DNA of 64,000 nucleotides, from positions 1 through 64,000 of the forward strand of contig CAYPOD010000010.1 of the NCBI GenBank assembly GCA_964412375.1, given 5' to 3'. Shown one piece after another: positions 19,422 through 28,800 of this stretch. The notes beneath the pieces were generated by a model. That model had not been told where the DNA came from. It did not search any database and saw only the letters and a program-made list of their open reading frames with translations. The position numbers and the translations under genes were made by a program. Each line of letters opens with the position of its first letter. Positions within the stretch are counted from its first letter, which is position 1. This DNA is from CADEDV01 sp964412375 (lineage in GTDB: Bacteria; Bacteroidota; Bacteroidia; Chitinophagales; Chitinophagaceae).

Positions 19422-20903
19422 TTGGAAAATATTGCAATCGATACAAGGGTTCCTACAGAGAAACATGCATATTTATTCTTATTTGCGGCCATCTTGTTCA
19501 TGCGCCTGCCGTTTTTTTTCAGGGATTATAGTGATTGGGACGAAAGTACTTTTATACTTGTAGGTGAAAGTGTTGCACAAGGTAATCTGCCGTATACAGA
19601 ATTGTGGGATCTTAAGCCGCCTTTGGTATTTTATTTTTTTGGATTGGTGCAAAAAATATTCCCGGACTCCCTGGTAGCTATACGCTTAATGGGTGTTTTT
19701 GTTATTTTCTTTTCATCTGTATTAGTAATGAAAATAGCCGGTCGCTGCGGTTTCCGTAATGGGTTCCTGGCAGCTATACTTTATGCCCTATTAAGTACGC
19801 AGTATGAATATCTCCAGGGAGTAATGTCAGAACACCTCGCTGTATTTTTTTCACTATCCGGGATGTATTTCTTCGTTCATGATGGAAGCAGGCCAAAACT
19901 CAATTTTATACTTTCCGGGACAGCATTTGGGTTGGCTCTCATGTGTAAGCTGAACTATGCCTATCCATTATTTTTCCTTTTTCTTTTTCTATCTATCATA
20001 GCAATGACAAGTAAAAGCAGTCGTTATTGGTTAAATAAAATCCTTTATACAGGTGCAGGCGTGGTATTGGCTATGGTAGTTGTAGCCACCCCCTATATTT
20101 TCCAAAATAACTTCACTCTTTTCTTTGATTCGGTTTTTCTTGCATCTTTCGAATACGGACACCAGGAAAATTTGTCATTATCGGATATGATAAGAAAAAC
20201 CTGGGTGGTGCTACTCGTAGCAGTTTTAGTGTCTGTAGCTGCTGTGATGAGAGCAGAAAAGCGGCAGAAAATATTGACAATAGCGATGGTTGTATTTCTA
20301 TTGGGAACAGCGTACACATTTATGATTAAGGGTATTGCCAATGGCCATTATCGTGTACTTGCCCTGCCATTTTTTCTAATATTATTATTGGGAGTAGTGG
20401 CCAAAAGAGAATTCTCATTTCGACCTTTGTACCTGGCATTGATAGTTTTTGCACTCAGCTTTCAGAGTGTGTATGAATATTATAAAGTGCTGAACTCTTA
20501 TGTTAAAAATGGAAGTCCTTATAACGGGAAGGCCTATGATGTACTTGCAGAATTGAAGAATAGAAAATTGGATAAAAAGAAAATACTTTTTGCCAGGTAT
20601 CATATCTGCTACTGGTTGCTTGATCAGAAACCTTTTGCCAAAAGCATGACCCATCCTTCCAACCTGAACCGCCCCTTTTTATTTAAATATTTTGACAACC
20701 CGGAACAAACCAGTTTGGGAGAATTCAAAAGAATCATGAATGGTATCCGCCCGGAAGTTGTTGTCAGCGGAGAAGATGAGCTGATCTTTGAAGATCAATC
20801 TTATGAAGGAAAAGAAGTTTCAAAATATATGTATCAGCATTTCGATTTAATGTATAACAATGAAGAAGACGATACGCAGATTTGGGTGCGAAAAAATCAA
20901 TAA
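19422..20903 (+). CDS. GT39-like integral membrane glycosyltransferase
   Basis: The 493-residue protein has about 10-11 hydrophobic segments. Its first periplasmic loop carries the acidic motif RDYSDWDESTFILVGESVAQG followed by LPYTELWDLKPPLVFYFFG, as in ArnT/PMT-type transferases that use polyprenyl-phosphate sugars. The TTG at 19422 is chosen as the start because the only nearby ATG (19500) would remove most of the first membrane helix. The sugar and acceptor are unknown, and it is not in an operon. Confidence 0.8.
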   Translation: MENIAIDTRVPTEKHAYLFLFAAILFMRLPFFFRDYSDWDESTFILVGESVAQGNLPYTELWDLKPPLVFYFFGLVQKIFPDSLVAIRLMGVFVIFFSSVLVMKIAGRCGFRNGFLAAILYALLSTQYEYLQGVMSEHLAVFFSLSGMYFFVHDGSRPKLNFILSGTAFGLALMCKLNYAYPLFFLFLFLSIIAMTSKSSRYWLNKILYTGAGVVLAMVVVATPYIFQNNFTLFFDSVFLASFEYGHQENLSLSDMIRKTWVVLLVAVLVSVAAVMRAEKRQKILTIAMVVFLLGTAYTFMIKGIANGHYRVLALPFFLILLLGVVAKREFSFRPLYLALIVFALSFQSVYEYYKVLNSYVKNGSPYNGKAYDVLAELKNRKLDKKKILFARYHICYWLLDQKPFAKSMTHPSNLNRPFLFKYFDNPEQTSLGEFKRIMNGIRPEVVVSGEDELIFEDQSYEGKEVSKYMYQHFDLMYNNEEDDTQIWVRKNQ

Positions 20904-20971
20904 TGCAATTATTCTTTTCCTGTATAATCAATTCAGATTAACTATAATATTTTATTGTTCTTGCAGCATGA

Positions 20972-21934
20972 CTACTTATCCAGGGAGAAAAGGCTGTCCA
21001 CAAACTCATGCTTGTCAAAAACCAGCAGGTCTTCCATTTTTTCTCCTACTCCGATAAACTTTACCGGAATCCGGAATTGATTGGCTATTGCTAAAACTAC
21101 ACCTCCTTTGGCCGTTCCATCCAGTTTGGTGATGGCTAATGCAGAAACGTCTGTTGCAGCAGTAAAATGTTTGGCTTGTTCCAGCGCATTTTGCCCGGTG
21201 CTCCCATCCAGCACTAACAGCACTTCATGCGGTGCCTCTGGAATCGTTTTTTGTATCACCCTTTTGATCTTGCTGAGTTCTTCCATCAGATGAGCTTTGT
21301 TATGCAAACGACCTGCCGTGTCAATTAGCACCACATCACTGCCTTTGGCAACGGCGCTTTGTACAGTATCAAAAGCAACAGCTGCAGGGTCGCTCCCCAT
21401 AGCTTGTTTTACAATCGGCACATCCACTCTTTCACTCCAGATGGTCAGCTGGTCAACAGCAGCTGCCCGAAATGTATCGGCAGCGCCAAGCAAAACATTC
21501 TTTCCGGCTTTTTTAAAATTATATGCCAATTTGCCTATAGTTGTTGTTTTTCCCACACCATTCACACCCACTACAAGAATGATATAGGGCTTGGCCGGAA
21601 GGTCTGAATCAAAAGCATAGCTATTGGCTGAGGGTGCATCCACCAGCAGTTGTTCGATCTCATCCTGCAGCATCTTGTTCAGTTCGCCGCTATTCAGGTA
21701 TTTATCTTTCGCCACTCTTTTCTCAATCCTTTCGATGATACGGACCGTTGTTTCCACACCCACATCGGCGCTTACCAAAGCTTCTTCCAGGTTATCCAGC
21801 ACTTCTTCATCCACGGTACTTTTGCCGGCAATGGCTTTTGTAATTTTAGCTAAAAACCCCTCTTTGGTTTTTTGCAAACCCTGGTCAAGACTTTCTTTTT
21901 CCTTTTTACCAAACAGCTTATTGAAAAATCCCAT
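20972..21934 (-). CDS. ftsY: Signal recognition particle receptor FtsY
   Basis: FtsY is the SRP receptor GTPase for co-translational membrane targeting. The 320-residue protein starts MGFFNKLFGKKE; the ATG at 21934 is preferred over an upstream in-frame start because it yields the usual Bacteroidota N-terminus. The NG domain shows VVGVNGVGKTTTIGKLA, DTFRAAAVDQL, DTAGRLHNKAHLMEEL and TKLDGTAKGGVVLAI. The acidic A domain of Proteobacteria is absent, as usual here. A -7 element lies 19 bp upstream. Confidence 0.97.
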   Translation of the reverse strand: MGFFNKLFGKKEKESLDQGLQKTKEGFLAKITKAIAGKSTVDEEVLDNLEEALVSADVGVETTVRIIERIEKRVAKDKYLNSGELNKMLQDEIEQLLVDAPSANSYAFDSDLPAKPYIILVVGVNGVGKTTTIGKLAYNFKKAGKNVLLGAADTFRAAAVDQLTIWSERVDVPIVKQAMGSDPAAVAFDTVQSAVAKGSDVVLIDTAGRLHNKAHLMEELSKIKRVIQKTIPEAPHEVLLVLDGSTGQNALEQAKHFTAATDVSALAITKLDGTAKGGVVLAIANQFRIPVKFIGVGEKMEDLLVFDKHEFVDSLFSLDK

Positions 21935-21952
21935 ACTTAAACAAAATTCCTG

Positions 21953-21960
21953 CAAAAATA
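21953..21960 (-). promoter_or_regulatory. -7 promoter element for ftsY
   Basis: The minus strand reads TATTTTTG (TAnnTTTG). It lies downstream of the sucC terminator, consistent with an independent ftsY transcript. Confidence 0.45.
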
Positions 21961-21986
21961 GGGTACTGAAGCAGATCATCCGGTAA

Positions 21987-22019
21987 GCAAAAAATCCTGT
22001 CGGTCAGCCAACAGGATTT
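21987..22019 (-). terminator. Intrinsic terminator after sucC
   Basis: On the minus strand an AAATCCTGT/ACAGGATTT stem (9 bp) with a 10-nt loop runs into a T-run (TTTTTTGC). It starts 34 bp after the sucC stop codon. Confidence 0.8.
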
Positions 22020-22052
22020 ACATCATTTTCTGATTAGTATCAGGAATTAATT

Positions 22053-23264
22053 TCAGGCCACAGCTTTCTTCACCAGGTCAGCCGCTTCGCTCAGCAAAAT
22101 GGCCGATTGCACCTGCAGGCCGCTTTCGTCTATTAGTTTTTTGGCTTCTTCAGCGTTGGTGCCCTGCAGACGAACAATAATGGGGATGTTGATATTACCC
22201 AGGTTTTTGTAGGCATCAATTACTCCCTGCGCCACCCGGTCGCAACGGACAATGCCGCCGAAAATGTTGATGAGAATGGCTTTCACGGCAGGATCTTTCA
22301 GAATGATCTTGAAACCGGCTTCCACTGTTTGTGCATTCGCTGTGCCGCCCACATCCAAAAAGTTGGCTGGCTCGCCTCCGCTGAGTTTGATCATATCCAT
22401 TGTGGCCATCGCCAGCCCGGCGCCATTCACCATGCAACCCACATTTCCATCCAGTTTTACAAAGTTGAGATTATGCATACCTGCTTCCACCTCTGTAGGA
22501 TCTTCTTCTGTAACATCTCTCAATGAAGCCAGATCGGCATGACGCATCAACGAATTTTCATCCAATCCCATCTTGCAGTCAACCGCAATAATTTTATCAT
22601 CAGCTGCTTTGAACAATGGGTTTATTTCCAGCATGGAACAGTCAAGACCAACATAAGCATTATAAAGGTTGGTCACAAATTTTGTACAGTTCTTAAATGC
22701 CTCACCACTTAACCCAAGATTAAAGGCAATTTTTCTGGCCTGGAAAGGTTGCAAACCGCCGGAGGGATGCACCCACTCTTTAAAGATTTTTTCCGGTGTG
22801 TCATGCGCCACGTCTTCAATGTTCATACCTCCTTCGGTGCTGTACATGATCACATTCTGCCCTTTGCTGCGATCAAGTAAAATGGAGAGATAAAACTCTT
22901 TTCTTTCGCTGGGGCCGTCATAGTACATATCAGCCGCAACAAATATTTTATTTACCACTTTTCCTGCCGGACCTGTTTGAACTGTCACCAGTGTTCCGCC
23001 CAATATCTTGCTGGCAAACTCCTGGATATCTTCCAGTGATTTGGCCACCTTCACTCCATTGATACCATTTTCTTTTACAGTGCCTTTGCCCCGCCCGCCA
23101 GCATGGATCTGCGCTTTAACGATGGCAAATTTGCTCCCGGTCTGTGTTTTGATCTGGCGGTAAGCATCCTCTGCTTCCTGCACCGTGGTACAGGCAAATC
23201 CCTCTTGTACGGGCACATTGTATTTTTTCAGTAATTCTTTGGCCTGGTATTCATGCAGATTCAT
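22053..23264 (-). CDS. sucC: Succinyl-CoA synthetase (ADP-forming) beta subunit
   Basis: This TCA-cycle subunit holds the ATP-grasp domain and the succinate-binding part. The 403-residue protein begins MNLHEYQAKELLKKYNVPVQ. The glycine loop VKAQIHAGGRGKGTV, LEINPLF and the closing INIFGGIVRCDRVAQGV and RLQGTNAEEAKKLI motifs are all intact. The alpha subunit sucD is not in the window, so the two subunits are encoded separately here. Confidence 0.97.
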   Translation of the reverse strand: MNLHEYQAKELLKKYNVPVQEGFACTTVQEAEDAYRQIKTQTGSKFAIVKAQIHAGGRGKGTVKENGINGVKVAKSLEDIQEFASKILGGTLVTVQTGPAGKVVNKIFVAADMYYDGPSERKEFYLSILLDRSKGQNVIMYSTEGGMNIEDVAHDTPEKIFKEWVHPSGGLQPFQARKIAFNLGLSGEAFKNCTKFVTNLYNAYVGLDCSMLEINPLFKAADDKIIAVDCKMGLDENSLMRHADLASLRDVTEEDPTEVEAGMHNLNFVKLDGNVGCMVNGAGLAMATMDMIKLSGGEPANFLDVGGTANAQTVEAGFKIILKDPAVKAILINIFGGIVRCDRVAQGVIDAYKNLGNINIPIIVRLQGTNAEEAKKLIDESGLQVQSAILLSEAADLVKKAVA

Positions 23265-23342
23265 AATTGAAAATTTGCGGCGAAGATAATTCTTAGTTGC
23301 TAGTTTGGGGGTTATAGTTTTTAGTTTTTTTATCTTGTGTTC

Positions 23343-24146
23343 ATGAGCCGCCTGCTGTTATTGTTTTTTTTAATTTCATCCTGTCAACCGGGTAAGAAAA
23401 TGAACAGCCCGGCAAGACAGTCTTTCATGGGTGGCTCAGCATTTTACAAGCAGGCTGCTGCCATGAAATGGGCTGCAAGAGATTCGCTGGCACTAAAAGA
23501 AGTGCTGGCCGGTAACATCCCGGCATTTTTGAAAAAATTTGTTCCTGTTCAAGTGACTATAACTGATTCCTCTTCCGGAAAACTCATTAAGGCAACTTAT
23601 TATGTTTCGCCTGACTATTTAAGTGTGGGAACAGATAACGACTGGGCAAGGATCAACATAACCCCGATGGCAGCGCAGCGGATCGCTGATAGTTTTAATT
23701 GCTTTTTGCCTACCCGGAAAATGGTGGATGATATTTACAGGGCAGCAAAAGTAAAGCTGGAACCGGTTCCAATGTATGCCTTCAGGGATAGTACACCAAC
23801 TATGTGGCATCATCACCTGATCATAGAAGGCCAGCGCAAGGGAAAAAAGGGTTTAATAGCAGGCATTCAAAAAGATGTGGTGATCAGTGGCAAAATTTCA
23901 AGAGATACGAGACCCGACCGGGTGGCTATATATGGCTGGCACAAACCGGATGGAAACCCTATCCAACCTTTATATACGGGGCATATCAACTGGTGGGTTG
24001 ATTACAGCCAGGGCATCCGGCTGGTTTACCGGAAAGTAAAAGTGAATGGCAAGTGGATGGATTATACTGAAATTTTAAAAAACAAGACCCTTCAGCGATT
24101 GCTTTGTGATGAAGAGTTCTGCGATTTTTACCGTTATGATTATTAG
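23343..24146 (+). CDS. Lipoprotein of unknown function
   Basis: The 267-residue product begins with a lipoprotein signal (MSRLLLLFFLISSCQ) with the lipidated Cys at residue 14. The ATG at 23343 is favoured over a GTG at 23337. The mature part has conserved-looking blocks (YVSPDYLSVGTDNDWARINITPM, MWHHHLIIEGQRKGK, GHINWWVDYSQGIRLVYR) but I recognise no family. It is divergent from sucC and upstream of the nucleoside phosphorylase. Confidence 0.75.
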   Translation: MSRLLLLFFLISSCQPGKKMNSPARQSFMGGSAFYKQAAAMKWAARDSLALKEVLAGNIPAFLKKFVPVQVTITDSSSGKLIKATYYVSPDYLSVGTDNDWARINITPMAAQRIADSFNCFLPTRKMVDDIYRAAKVKLEPVPMYAFRDSTPTMWHHHLIIEGQRKGKKGLIAGIQKDVVISGKISRDTRPDRVAIYGWHKPDGNPIQPLYTGHINWWVDYSQGIRLVYRKVKVNGKWMDYTEILKNKTLQRLLCDEEFCDFYRYDY

Positions 24147-24157
24147 CAGGCAAAAGC

Positions 24158-24165
24158 TATATTTG
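24158..24165 (+). promoter_or_regulatory. -7 promoter element for the purine nucleoside phosphorylase gene
   Basis: TATATTTG matches TAnnTTTG. TTATG at about 24134-24138 could serve as a weak -33 box. Transcription would start near 24172, 13 nt before the ATG. Confidence 0.5.
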
Positions 24166-24184
24166 CCCTCTTATCCTTTTTAGT

Positions 24185-25012
24185 ATGAGTAATAAAAAGA
24201 CATTGAAAGATTTGAAAGAAACCGTAAAGTTTCTTCAAAAACAATATAAACATAAACCGCAGGTAGGAATTGTTTTAGGCAGCGGTCTCGGCGATTTTGC
24301 CAAAGAAATAGCTGTGGAAAAAGAGGTGGCTTACGAAGACATACCACATTTCCCGGTATCAACAGTTGCAGGCCATAAAGGAAGGTTGTTATTCGGAAAA
24401 CTGGCCGGCAAAACAGTGGTGGCCATGGCCGGACGTTTTCATTTCTATGAAGGGTATTCTGCCCAGGATGTGGTGTTTCCCGTCCGGGTGATGAAATTGC
24501 TGGGTGTGCAGACATTATTATTGTCCAATGCTGCCGGTGCTGTGAATCCTGCATACAAAGTAGGTGATATCATGATCATCCGGGATCATGTAAGTTTTTT
24601 TACTCCCAACCCGCTTATCGGGAAAAACTTTGACGAATTCGGCCCCCGTTTTCCTGATATGAGTGAGCCTTACAAGAAACATCTTATTCAAAAAGCAAAA
24701 TCCATTGCTGCCAACAACAATTTTGATGTGAAGGAAGGGGTGTATGTGGCAGTGACGGGACCCACATTTGAAACAAGAGCCGAATACAATTTGATACAGG
24801 TAGTGGGTGGTGATGTAGTAGGCATGAGTACAGTGCAGGAAAATATAGCTGCTGTGCATGCCGGCATGGAAGTCTTTGCTATGAGTGTGGTTACCGATCT
24901 TGGCATCCGTGAAGAAGAAAATGTCATTACCCACGAAGAGGTGCTGGCCGCAGCCAAAGAAGCTGAACCCAAACTGGCAATCATTTTTAAAGAACTTATT
25001 GCGGCCATTTAA
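24185..25012 (+). CDS. Purine nucleoside phosphorylase
   Basis: This enzyme splits purine nucleosides with phosphate in purine salvage. The 275-residue trimeric-type (PNP-I) protein shows GIVLGSGLGDFAKEI, AGRFHFYEGYSAQDVVFPVR, LLLSNAAGAVNPAYKVGDIMII, the purine-site segment TGPTFETRAEYNLI and VVGMSTVQENIAAVHAGMEV. The length is normal. The downstream gene (putative porin) has its own possible promoter. Confidence 0.95.
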   Translation: MSNKKTLKDLKETVKFLQKQYKHKPQVGIVLGSGLGDFAKEIAVEKEVAYEDIPHFPVSTVAGHKGRLLFGKLAGKTVVAMAGRFHFYEGYSAQDVVFPVRVMKLLGVQTLLLSNAAGAVNPAYKVGDIMIIRDHVSFFTPNPLIGKNFDEFGPRFPDMSEPYKKHLIQKAKSIAANNNFDVKEGVYVAVTGPTFETRAEYNLIQVVGGDVVGMSTVQENIAAVHAGMEVFAMSVVTDLGIREEENVITHEEVLAAAKEAEPKLAIIFKELIAAI

Positions 25013-25088
25013 CATATTCAGGCAGCCAACAACAATAACTGTCTTTATTTTTGCTCCGGCATTTTCCTGTTTAATCTAATTCTGGAAC

Positions 25089-27113
25089 CTGTTTAGTAAG
25101 TACACATACCTGCTGGCTGTTTTTTTACTCCTGTATGCTGCAACATTGGCACAACCCAGGGTGTTGCGTGATGCCGGCAACCGGATGCAGCAATTAGGAA
25201 ATATTGGCCGCAATACGGGTGGCGGCGGGGGCGATACATTACAGACAAGGGACAGAAACGAAGATTCTATTACCATCCGTTTTCGTTACCTGGATTCAAC
25301 AGGGTCTTACAAGCTTGATTCTGCTGTCAACGATTTTACCCGCCGTTTCCCGGTGCCCGGCACCAATATTCATTTAGGCAATACCGGCACTGCATCCCGG
25401 TCGCTGTTGTTCTCACCTTCTTTCAGCGCAGGCTGGGACCCGGGCTTTCATGCATTTGATGCTTATAAATGGAAACCAGAACAGGTACGATTCTTTCATA
25501 CTACCCGGCCCTACTCGGAGTTGAACTATATGCTCGCCAGCCGGGCTGAGCAGATCATTGAAGTGATGCACACCCAGAATATTTCTGCTGACTGGAATTT
25601 TGCTTTCCAGTATCGCTTCATCAACTCTCCCGGGTTTTTCAAAAACCAGAAATCAAATCATAACAATTACCTGTTCACATCCAAATACCAGTCAATGAAC
25701 AGGCGATATAATGCCTGGTTTGCTGTATTGTCAAACCAGTTGAAATCGTCAGAAAATGGCGGCATCATGGACGACCGTAATTACCTTGATGATCCCATTT
25801 ATAAGGACCGCTTCAATATACCGACCAAATTAGGGGGCGACGCAGCTTTTGGCACTGACTTTTTTAATACCAACATTGGCACAGGAAACAAGTATAAAGA
25901 AACGACCGTGTTGCTCCGGCAGCAATATGATCTTGGCAAGAAAGATTCACTGGTGACTGATTCTACAATCATTCCTCTTTTTTATCCACGGCTTCGGTTT
26001 CAGCATACAGTGCAATACAACAGCCGTGATTATTTGTTTGAAGACATGGTGGGTGACTCTGTATATTATTCAACTTTTTATGGTCTTACCTTGCCCGATT
26101 TCAATGATACGGTTTTGCTCCGGGACAAATGGAAGGAATTCATTAATGATTTTTCCATTTACCAGTTTCCCGATGCAAACAACCTGAATCAGTATATCAG
26201 GGCAGGGGTTTTCCTGCAAAACATCTCAGGTACATTCAACTCTGGTAATGGCAGATTTTATAACATTTTTGGCCATGCCGAATACCGCAACAAGACCCGC
26301 AACCAAAAATGGGATATGGTGGCAAACGGAAAATTATATTTTGTTGGTCTTAATTCAGGCGATTTTGAAGCCCGTGCCAGCCTGCAAAGATTGGTAAGCA
26401 AGAAGATCGGGTACCTGCAATTGGGTTTTGAGAATGTGAACCGGACACCATCTTTCATTTTTGATAACAGGAGCAGTTTTTACTTGCTGCCTGCAGTTGA
26501 AAATTTCAGAAAGCAAAACAGCACCCGCATTCATGCTTCATTGCAACAACCAGAAAAAGGTTTTGTCCTGGAAGGACATTATTACCTGCTCACCAATTTC
26601 ACATATATAAGTGAATATTTCAGGTTAAAACAGGAAAGTTCTTTGTTCAATGTGTTGCAGATCGGGTTACATAAGACATTCACATTGGGCCGAAGATGGA
26701 AATGGCGTACAGATATTTATTTCCAGCAGGCAGTGGGTAATGCCCCGGTGAACCTTCCGCTTATCTACACCCGGAACAGGTTTGGCTATGAGGGAAATTT
26801 TGGATTCCCAAATCTTGACATTGCCCTCGGACTGGAAGCAAGGTATCATACTCCATACAAAGCAGATGGTTATTCTCCGGCATTGGGCCAGTTTTTTTAC
26901 CAGGACAGTATCAGTATCAACAACCTGCCACAGATAGATGCCTATGTACATTTCCGCATACGGCCTATTAAGATATTCTTCCGTGTCGAAAACCTCAATT
27001 CAGCCCGAATGAATGAGGGCTTTGGATTTACCAACAATAATATAACAGCCCCCGGCTATGCAATGCCGGGCCTGGTGATGCGTCTCGGCATTTGGTGGAG
27101 TTTTGTTAACTGA
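25089..27113 (+). CDS. Putative porin (outer-membrane beta-barrel), start codon uncertain
   Basis: The roughly 674-residue product is a Bacteroidota putative porin: many aromatic-ending strands, a Gly-rich N-terminal segment (NTGGGGGDT) and a C-terminus ending MRLGIWWSFVN. In-frame sequence before the first allowed start (TTG at 25146) encodes a clear signal peptide, YLLAVFLLLYAATLAQ, so translation must begin earlier. Between the in-frame stop at 25077 and the signal there is no ATG, GTG or TTG; CTG at 25089 is the best candidate. TATTTTTG at 25046-25053 could be the -7 box. The substrate is unknown. Confidence 0.75.
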   Translation: MFSKYTYLLAVFLLLYAATLAQPRVLRDAGNRMQQLGNIGRNTGGGGGDTLQTRDRNEDSITIRFRYLDSTGSYKLDSAVNDFTRRFPVPGTNIHLGNTGTASRSLLFSPSFSAGWDPGFHAFDAYKWKPEQVRFFHTTRPYSELNYMLASRAEQIIEVMHTQNISADWNFAFQYRFINSPGFFKNQKSNHNNYLFTSKYQSMNRRYNAWFAVLSNQLKSSENGGIMDDRNYLDDPIYKDRFNIPTKLGGDAAFGTDFFNTNIGTGNKYKETTVLLRQQYDLGKKDSLVTDSTIIPLFYPRLRFQHTVQYNSRDYLFEDMVGDSVYYSTFYGLTLPDFNDTVLLRDKWKEFINDFSIYQFPDANNLNQYIRAGVFLQNISGTFNSGNGRFYNIFGHAEYRNKTRNQKWDMVANGKLYFVGLNSGDFEARASLQRLVSKKIGYLQLGFENVNRTPSFIFDNRSSFYLLPAVENFRKQNSTRIHASLQQPEKGFVLEGHYYLLTNFTYISEYFRLKQESSLFNVLQIGLHKTFTLGRRWKWRTDIYFQQAVGNAPVNLPLIYTRNRFGYEGNFGFPNLDIALGLEARYHTPYKADGYSPALGQFFYQDSISINNLPQIDAYVHFRIRPIKIFFRVENLNSARMNEGFGFTNNNITAPGYAMPGLVMRLGIWWSFVN

Positions 27114-27145
27114 TTGACAAATAGTTAAAACTGAGCAAAATCATC

Positions 27146-27176
27146 TTTTAAATCCCGGATGTACTGTTTATCTTTG
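27146..27176 (+). promoter_or_regulatory. Promoter at the head of the metal locus
   Basis: TTTT at 27146-27149 and TATCTTTG at 27169-27176 are separated by 19 bp. Transcription should start near 27183, only a few bases before the ATG at 27186, so the message may be nearly leaderless. Confidence 0.55.
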
Positions 27177-27185
27177 TGCCGGTTC

Positions 27186-27578
27186 ATGAAGAAATTAACA
27201 GTTGCCATATTATCCGTTTACTACCTGGCTATTGCCTGCGGCATTACAGTCAATTTTCATTTTTGTATGAATCGTCTTGCTTCTGTAAAGCTATTTGCTT
27301 CGGAAGTAAAGAAATGCGGCCGCTGCGGCATGGAAATACATGAATCAAACGGGTGTTGCCGCGATGAAGTTGAAGTAGTGAAACTGCAGGATGATCAGCA
27401 AAAGACACCAGTTGCCCTGCATCAATTTTCTATACCTCAACAACCGGTGATCATTCCATCAGATTTTATTGCTGCTGATTTTATAAATGTTGAAGAGCAG
27501 CGTCATTTCCATAATCATTCCCCTCCTTTACTATCCGCACAGGATACATATTTGCAGATAAATGTTTTCAGGATTTAA
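27186..27578 (+). CDS. Small Cys-rich membrane-anchored protein (HYC_CC_PP family)
   Basis: The 130-residue protein has one hydrophobic N-terminal segment (LTVAILSVYYLAIACGITVNF) followed by HFCMN, CGRCGM and GCC. This HYC...CC pattern matches a Bacteroidota family that sits next to heavy-metal HMA genes. The ATG at 27186 is preferred to an upstream in-frame start because it lies just after the promoter. A role in envelope metal binding is inferred from the Cys motifs and the neighbours. Confidence 0.78.
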   Translation: MKKLTVAILSVYYLAIACGITVNFHFCMNRLASVKLFASEVKKCGRCGMEIHESNGCCRDEVEVVKLQDDQQKTPVALHQFSIPQQPVIIPSDFIAADFINVEEQRHFHNHSPPLLSAQDTYLQINVFRI

Positions 27579-27682
27579 GATGAAGTAATACGTCGTTACC
27601 ATTATATGGCATACGACTATTTCTGTTTCCGGGCAAACTGTGTCCGCTATTGAATTATTCTTCATTTAAAAAAAACTTAAAC

Positions 27683-28177
27683 ATGAAAGCGTTAAGAATT
27701 TTCCCAATCGTTGCATTGCTGATGGCTGTTACAAGCATCGCATTCGCTCAAAAAACAAAGACAGAAACCTTTAAAGTGTCCGGCAATTGCGGCATGTGCA
27801 AAACAAAGATTGAAAAAGCTGCGAAAGATGCCGGCGCCAGCCACGCATCATGGGATGTGGATAAGAAAGAGATCACGGTTAAGTATAACAGTTCTTCGAC
27901 CAATACAGCAAAGATCCAGCAGCAGATCGCTGCCGTTGGGTATGACAATGCAGGATTCAAGACCACCGATGAGGTCTATAACAAGTTGCATGGCTGCTGC
28001 AAGTATGAAAGAGAGTCAGCTTCCTCAAAAGAAGCACATACCTGTTCAGATAAATGCGAAATGAAAGACGGCAAATGTACCGGTCATGACGAAAACCATG
28101 GAAAAATGGATTGCTGCAAAGACGGAAAATGCAGCAAAGAAGGCCATGATGGCAAAGACTGTTGCAAGAAATCTTAA
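27683..28177 (+). CDS. Exported HMA-domain metal-binding protein with Cys/His-rich tail
   Basis: The 164-residue protein has a signal peptide (cleavage after about residue 22), then an HMA domain with a CGMC metal site at residues 36-39 and a typical beta-alpha-beta fold to about residue 95. An extension YNKLHGCCKY follows, then a tail very rich in Cys, His and Lys (about residues 115-164) likely to bind several metal ions. It should act as a periplasmic metallochaperone or buffer, probably for copper. Its HMA-CCKY part resembles the N-terminus of the TonB receptor at 30144. Confidence 0.85.
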   Translation: MKALRIFPIVALLMAVTSIAFAQKTKTETFKVSGNCGMCKTKIEKAAKDAGASHASWDVDKKEITVKYNSSSTNTAKIQQQIAAVGYDNAGFKTTDEVYNKLHGCCKYERESASSKEAHTCSDKCEMKDGKCTGHDENHGKMDCCKDGKCSKEGHDGKDCCKKS

Positions 28178-28201
28178 TTATTATTTTTCAAAAATGTGAG
28201 T

Positions 28202-28747
28202 ATGAAAAAGCTGTTTGGAATCATTGTGATAGCCTTGTTTACTGTGCCCGTACATGCCCAGTTCAGTAAGGCGACATTACAGGCAACGGGTCTCACCTGC
28301 GCCATGTGCAGTAATGCCATCAATAAAGCGTTGCAGGAGATACCTTTTATTGAGTCTGTACGGTCAGACATAAAAAATTCTGCTTTCAATATTGTTTTCA
28401 AAGTAGGAGAGGAGGTGAACATTGATGCTTTAAAGAATGCAGTTGAGGAAGCTGGTTTTTTTGTCGGGAACCTGAAACTGACGGGCCTGTTCAGTGAAGT
28501 GATAGCCGAGAAGGACAAACATGTGCAGATTGGTAAGGATTATTTTCATTTTCTGAATGGTAGCGGGCAGGTGCTGAATGGCGAGAATACCATCATGATT
28601 GCAGATAAGAATTTTGTGACAGCCAAAGAGTTTAAAAAGATAAGCGGCATGAGCAAAATGAAATGTTTGCAAACAGGTGTGGCAGCCGAATGCTGCAGCA
28701 AGGACGGGGTACCCGTCTCGGCCAGGGTTTATCATATCTCTATCTGA
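28202..28747 (+). CDS. Exported HMA-domain protein
   Basis: The 181-residue protein carries a signal peptide (IIVIALFTVPVHAQ) and an HMA domain (about 23-90) with the site CAMC at residues 33-36. The C-terminal half (about 95-181) is not a domain I recognise, but it holds a Cys pair in AAECCSKDG. The ATG at 28202 is preferred to GTG at 28196. It follows the previous gene by 24 bp, so both periplasmic HMA proteins are probably co-transcribed. A hairpin separates it from the next gene. Confidence 0.83.
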   Translation: MKKLFGIIVIALFTVPVHAQFSKATLQATGLTCAMCSNAINKALQEIPFIESVRSDIKNSAFNIVFKVGEEVNIDALKNAVEEAGFFVGNLKLTGLFSEVIAEKDKHVQIGKDYFHFLNGSGQVLNGENTIMIADKNFVTAKEFKKISGMSKMKCLQTGVAAECCSKDGVPVSARVYHISI

Positions 28748-28755
28748 AATTAACA

Positions 28756-28788
28756 AACGTCTCCCTTCATTGATAAGGGAGACGTTTT
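28756..28788 (+). terminator. Hairpin between HMA and tlpA-like genes (terminator or attenuator)
   Basis: A perfect 12-bp stem AACGTCTCCCTT with a 7-nt loop ends in only four Ts, two of them inside the stem. The next start codon is 12 bp away and no separate promoter is obvious, so partial termination within one operon is possible. Confidence 0.65.
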
Positions 28789-28800
28789 AACTGTATCACT

